Assembly: GCA_963665165.1 (NCBI GenBank)
Contig: OY761989.1
Span: forward strand, 620,001-684,000
From: G963663315 sp963665165
GTDB taxonomy: Bacteria; Pseudomonadota; Gammaproteobacteria; Arenicellales; Poriferihabitantaceae
Direction of reading: 5' to 3'
DNA length: 64,000 bases
Shown: piece after piece, positions 61,052-64,000 of the stretch
How positions within the stretch are numbered: the first letter of the stretch is position 1
How the letters are laid out: each line of letters opens with the position of its first letter
Notes under the pieces: model-generated
What the model was told of the DNA's origin: nothing
Databases searched by the model: none
Seen by the model: only the letters and a program-made list of their open reading frames with translations
Translations under genes and position numbers: made by a program

Positions 61052-61939
61052 TCAGGGTTGATCCGGGGTATTTCCGGGGACAGCGCCAAATCGGACATTG
61101 CGGTCCAGCGCATCGATGCCGCTCATCTCCCCGTCTCCCAGCGCAAATCCTCCGATGTTGAAATTCTGGTCAATATGGGCCGAAGTCTGCGCCTTCGGGA
61201 TGGCGATCAGATCATGCTGGTAATGCCAGCGCAGGAGTATCTGCGCCGGAGCCACCTTGTGCCGAATGGCCAGAGTCCGTATGAACGGGTCACGAAACGG
61301 GGTTTTTACAGCAGCGCCGGACTGCCATTGTGCGGCTCCGAGCGGTGACCCGCTGATAATCCGTATCCGGTTCCGGCCGCAATATGCCCTGATCTTGTTC
61401 TGGCAACAATAAGGATGGAGTTCAACCTGGTTGCAAACAGGGGAAATACGGGCAAAGTCCTGAAGGGATTCCAGGTCCGCCACCTTGAAATTCGAAACTC
61501 CGATACTCCTTACCCGATTTTCATCCACCAGTTTTTCCAGCGCCTGCCAGGTTTGCCGGTTTTTACCGGGAACCGGCCAGTGCAGTAGATACAAATCAAT
61601 ATATTCAAGGGCCAGCCTTTCAAGACTCGACTCAAACGCCCGCAGCGCTTTGTCGTAACCGAAATGATCTATCGGGACTTTCGATGTAATGAAAATGGAA
61701 TCCCGGTCGATTCGGGACTGCCTGATCGCGGCCCCGACGCTGCGCTCGTTACCATAAACCGGTGACGTGTCAAAATGCCGGTAACCCTGCCTGAATGCGC
61801 GGAGCAGGGTATTGACCACTTCATGGCCATCGTTGCGCCAGCCATTCAATCCCGCAGTGCCAAACCCCCGGACCGGAATGGAGAACCCGTTAGCCAGTTG
61901 TGTTTCTGAGATCAGCGCAGTTCCGGCGGTATCTTGCAA
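61052..61939 (-). CDS. Aldo/keto reductase
   Basis: About 295 residues if started at the TTG at 61939, which overlaps the nadE end by 28 bases; no ATG lies near the natural N-terminus. FGTAGLNGW opens the TIM barrel, and the catalytic tetrad is Asp-Tyr in FDTSPVYGNERSVG, Lys in FITSKVP and His in DLYLLHWPVPG. RVRSIGVSNFKVADLE and LIAIPKAQT bind NADPH. Reduces carbonyl compounds; substrate unknown. Translational coupling to nadE is likely. Confidence 0.85.
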   Translation of the reverse strand: MQDTAGTALISETQLANGFSIPVRGFGTAGLNGWRNDGHEVVNTLLRAFRQGYRHFDTSPVYGNERSVGAAIRQSRIDRDSIFITSKVPIDHFGYDKALRAFESSLERLALEYIDLYLLHWPVPGKNRQTWQALEKLVDENRVRSIGVSNFKVADLESLQDFARISPVCNQVELHPYCCQNKIRAYCGRNRIRIISGSPLGAAQWQSGAAVKTPFRDPFIRTLAIRHKVAPAQILLRWHYQHDLIAIPKAQTSAHIDQNFNIGGFALGDGEMSGIDALDRNVRFGAVPGNTPDQP

Positions 61940-62721
61940 ACGGGGACGGGTTCCATTTTGTGCCGGTTGGCTTCGTGCAGGCGGGTATAAATTTCCAGTA
62001 CCTGGCGCTGGCGGGCGCTTGTACCCGTGGACGCCCCTTCCCGGCCGGAGCTGCCCGAATCTTCTCCGGCGCGGGCCATGGCCCATTCCAGTTCGTCGTA
62101 GCTGGCGCCCAGCTGGTCTTCGTCAGAGCGGTTATCCCCCCACAATCCGTCGGTTGGTCTGGCCGTCATGATCTCTTCGATAACGCCCAGGGTTTTTCCT
62201 AGCCGGTAGACTTCAGATTTGTCGAGGTCGGCGATCGGACTCAGGTCAACGCCTCCATCGCCGTATTTTGTGAAAAACCCGACGCCGAAATCCTCGACCC
62301 GGTTGCCGGTACCGGCTACCAGGCAGTTGTGCAGTCCGGCAAAATAATAAAGCGTGGTCATTCGTAATCGCGCGCGCGAATTCGCCAGCGCCAGGGACCG
62401 GGTTCCGGTATCTTCCGCCGTTGGCAGGGCCTGGACGAATTGATCGAATACCGGGGTGAGGTCGGTTCTGATCGAAGACACATTGGGGAAGTCGTTTTCG
62501 AGCCGGTCGATATGTTTCCTCGCTCTTGATTCCTGTGAAGACGCCTGGTGGATCGGCATTTCGAGGCATAACACCGAGTTGCCTGTCCTGGCGGCCAGGG
62601 CTGAAGTCACCGCCGAATCAATCCCCCCGGAAACACCGACTACAAACCCCCTGGTCGTCGCTGTTTCGTTGTAGTCTGCGAGCCAGGCGACGATATGATT
62701 TATGATTGCTTCGGTTTTCAT
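61912..62721 (-). CDS. nadE: NAD(+) synthase (ammonia-dependent type)
   Basis: 269 residues from the ATG at 62721 (MKTEAIINHI). The ATP pyrophosphatase P-loop is GVSGGIDSAVTSALA; VAGTGNRVEDFGVGFFTKYGDGGVDLSPIADLDKSEVY carries the NaAD and second ATP contacts. No glutaminase (nitrilase) domain, so ammonia is the expected nitrogen donor. It catalyses the last step of NAD synthesis. A longer frame to 62832 lacks family similarity. Divergent from the amidinotransferase gene over 154 bases. Confidence 0.95.
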   Translation of the reverse strand: MKTEAIINHIVAWLADYNETATTRGFVVGVSGGIDSAVTSALAARTGNSVLCLEMPIHQASSQESRARKHIDRLENDFPNVSSIRTDLTPVFDQFVQALPTAEDTGTRSLALANSRARLRMTTLYYFAGLHNCLVAGTGNRVEDFGVGFFTKYGDGGVDLSPIADLDKSEVYRLGKTLGVIEEIMTARPTDGLWGDNRSDEDQLGASYDELEWAMARAGEDSGSSGREGASTGTSARQRQVLEIYTRLHEANRHKMEPVPVCKIPPELR

Positions 62722-62875
62722 GGTAGCGGTTATGATACCCGACAAATCCGACATTTCAATCAGTCGCCATGATACACTCGCTTCGCGAAATCCGGATAGC
62801 CGGTCCCCAGGCTCCGGGCCGGTTTTTCGCATCGGACTGAATCAACAAACACAACACTTTCTCACGACTGTATCC

Positions 62876-64000
62876 ATGGCGAAGACTATCGTTAGTTCCT
62901 GGAATGATTTCGATCCATTAAAACATGTCATCGTTGGCCGGGCGGACCATACCTGTATCCCGCCCAATGAGCCTGCGACAGAAGCCAAAATACCCCAGGA
63001 CAGCGATATGCGCGGCATGTGGGGCCCGCGCTCGCTCGATACGGTCGAAAAGGCCAATTTCCGGCTGGACAATCTGACCGCGTTACTGGAGAGCCGGGGC
63101 ATACGCGTCGACCGGCCCACGCCCCTGCAATGGAATCAGGCCGTGCATACTCCGGATTTCACGACCGCCTCCCAATTTGGCTGTATGCCCCCGAGAGATG
63201 TATTGCTCACGGTCGGCAAGGAAATCCTGAGCGCCCCGATGTCGTTTCGCTGCCGGTATTTCGAGTATCTGGCCTACCACGACCTGATGCAGCAGTATTT
63301 TGATGCGGACCCCGGGTTTCGCTGGGAACAGGCGCCGCGGCCCCGCCTGGGTGACGCCTCGTACAAGCCGGGTTACTTCGATGAAATCACGATCGAGGAA
63401 AGACTGGAGCGAACCGCCGCGCTTGATTTTGTGACCAACGAGCATGAGCCATTGTTCGATGCCGCGGATGTGTGTCGTATCGGCAGAGATTTATTCTGCC
63501 AGCATGGCCTGACTACCAACAGGCGGGGGATGCAATGGCTCCAGCGCCATTTCCCGGATCATCGCGTACATGCGGTCAACTTTCCCGGTGACCCGTATCC
63601 GATTCATATTGACGCCACTTTCGTGCCACTGCGCCCGGGGCTGATTATCAACAACCCGGTTCGCAGGTTGCCGGAAGCGCAGCGCAGGATTTTCGAAGCC
63701 AATGACTGGGAAATCGTCGATGCGGCGCCACCCGCCCATGAAGCTCCGCCGCCGCTGTGCTATTCCAGCGTGTGGCTATCCATGAACTGTCTGGTCATTG
63801 ACCACAAGACGGTGGTTGTCGAGGCCAGCGAAGTCCATCAGATGGAACAAATGGACCGGCTTGGCATGGAGGTGCTGCCGATCGAGTTTCGCGATGCCTA
63901 CGCCTTTGGCGGCGGACTCCATTGCGCCACTGCCGACGTGTACAGGGTGGGCAGTTGCGAGGATTATTTTCCCAAACAGGTTAGCGGCACGTTGATTGGA
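62876..64000 (+). CDS. Glycine amidinotransferase-like enzyme (3' end cut by window)
   Basis: 375 codons visible from the ATG at 62876, with no stop before the window edge, but nearly full length. FDPLKHVIVGRADHTCIPPNEP is the N-terminal block of glycine/inosamine amidinotransferases. The catalytic residues are recognisable: Asp in FDAADVCRIGRDLF, His in GDPYPIHIDATF and the nucleophile Cys in GGGLHCATADVYR. It transfers an amidino group from arginine to an amine such as glycine, giving guanidino compounds. In bacteria such genes serve natural-product or osmolyte synthesis; downstream genes would be needed to decide. Confidence 0.9.
   Translation, partial: MAKTIVSSWNDFDPLKHVIVGRADHTCIPPNEPATEAKIPQDSDMRGMWGPRSLDTVEKANFRLDNLTALLESRGIRVDRPTPLQWNQAVHTPDFTTASQFGCMPPRDVLLTVGKEILSAPMSFRCRYFEYLAYHDLMQQYFDADPGFRWEQAPRPRLGDASYKPGYFDEITIEERLERTAALDFVTNEHEPLFDAADVCRIGRDLFCQHGLTTNRRGMQWLQRHFPDHRVHAVNFPGDPYPIHIDATFVPLRPGLIINNPVRRLPEAQRRIFEANDWEIVDAAPPAHEAPPPLCYSSVWLSMNCLVIDHKTVVVEASEVHQMEQMDRLGMEVLPIEFRDAYAFGGGLHCATADVYRVGSCEDYFPKQVSGTLIG

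Noticed and set aside
1..64000. CRISPR arrays, tRNA or rRNA genes, insertion sequences, prophage genes
   Set aside because: Nothing matching these was seen while reading the window; transfer RNA genes were not searched by covariance model, so a missed one is possible.

Overview
The window is a dense bacterial chromosome segment with moderately high GC, almost no gap above 300 bases, and no rRNA, tRNA, CRISPR array or transposase that I can see. Gene content (a two-protein AddA/AddB-like helicase-nuclease pair, YejABEF, MutY, PhhB, an MMPL-type RND pump with LolA-like and outer-membrane partners, TRAP and glycine-betaine transporters, taurine and cysteate enzymes) fits a Gram-negative, probably marine or host-associated gammaproteobacterium. 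The lineage is an inference.

Region A, 1-1743: the end of a YyaL-type thioredoxin-domain protein, an LCM-family methyltransferase and a DUF1097 membrane protein.

Region B, 1851-21977, is the most unusual part: a ribosomal peptide (RiPP) biosynthetic cluster bracketed by two direct copies of a 57-bp sequence. An 83-residue precursor (2017-2268) has a nitrile-hydratase-type (NHLP) leader ending Ser-Ala-Gly and a predicted core of only five residues, Leu-Cys-Cys-Cys-Trp. Around it lie a fused E1-like/YcaO cyclodehydratase (Cys to thiazoline), a flavin-dependent tryptophan-halogenase-like protein, an AlkB-type di-iron hydroxylase fused to a degenerate GlnE-like domain, a squalene-cyclase-like protein that itself starts with a complete copy of the leader, and an unrecognised 372-residue protein. 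Three NHLP export proteins (C39 peptidase-ABC transporter, second ABC protein, short HlyD-like adaptor) and an RND pump, LolA-like protein and outer-membrane barrel complete the system. The inferred product is a very small peptide with up to three consecutive thiazol(in)es and a halogenated and/or hydroxylated residue.

Region C, 21991-38064, looks ordinary: an amidase, mutY, the yejABEF oligopeptide importer, a DadA-like FAD oxidoreductase, an AddA/AddB-like helicase-nuclease pair and phhB.

Region D, 38246-45173: cobalt-type nitrile hydratase subunits, then a four-gene minus-strand run (TauD dioxygenase, endonuclease/exonuclease/phosphatase protein, DegT aminotransferase, L-cysteate sulfo-lyase-like enzyme), then an amidase.

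Region E, 45397-58930: a tightly coupled operon of a ProXVW-type betaine importer with a molybdopterin oxidoreductase, a GcvT-like methyltransferase and a CitE-like lyase, probably for uptake and breakdown of a methylated osmolyte. A three-part TRAP transporter, an amidase and a small membrane protein follow.

Region F, 58941-64000: a DMT exporter, a SAM methyltransferase, an aldo/keto reductase, NAD synthetase and a glycine-amidinotransferase-like gene cut by the window edge.
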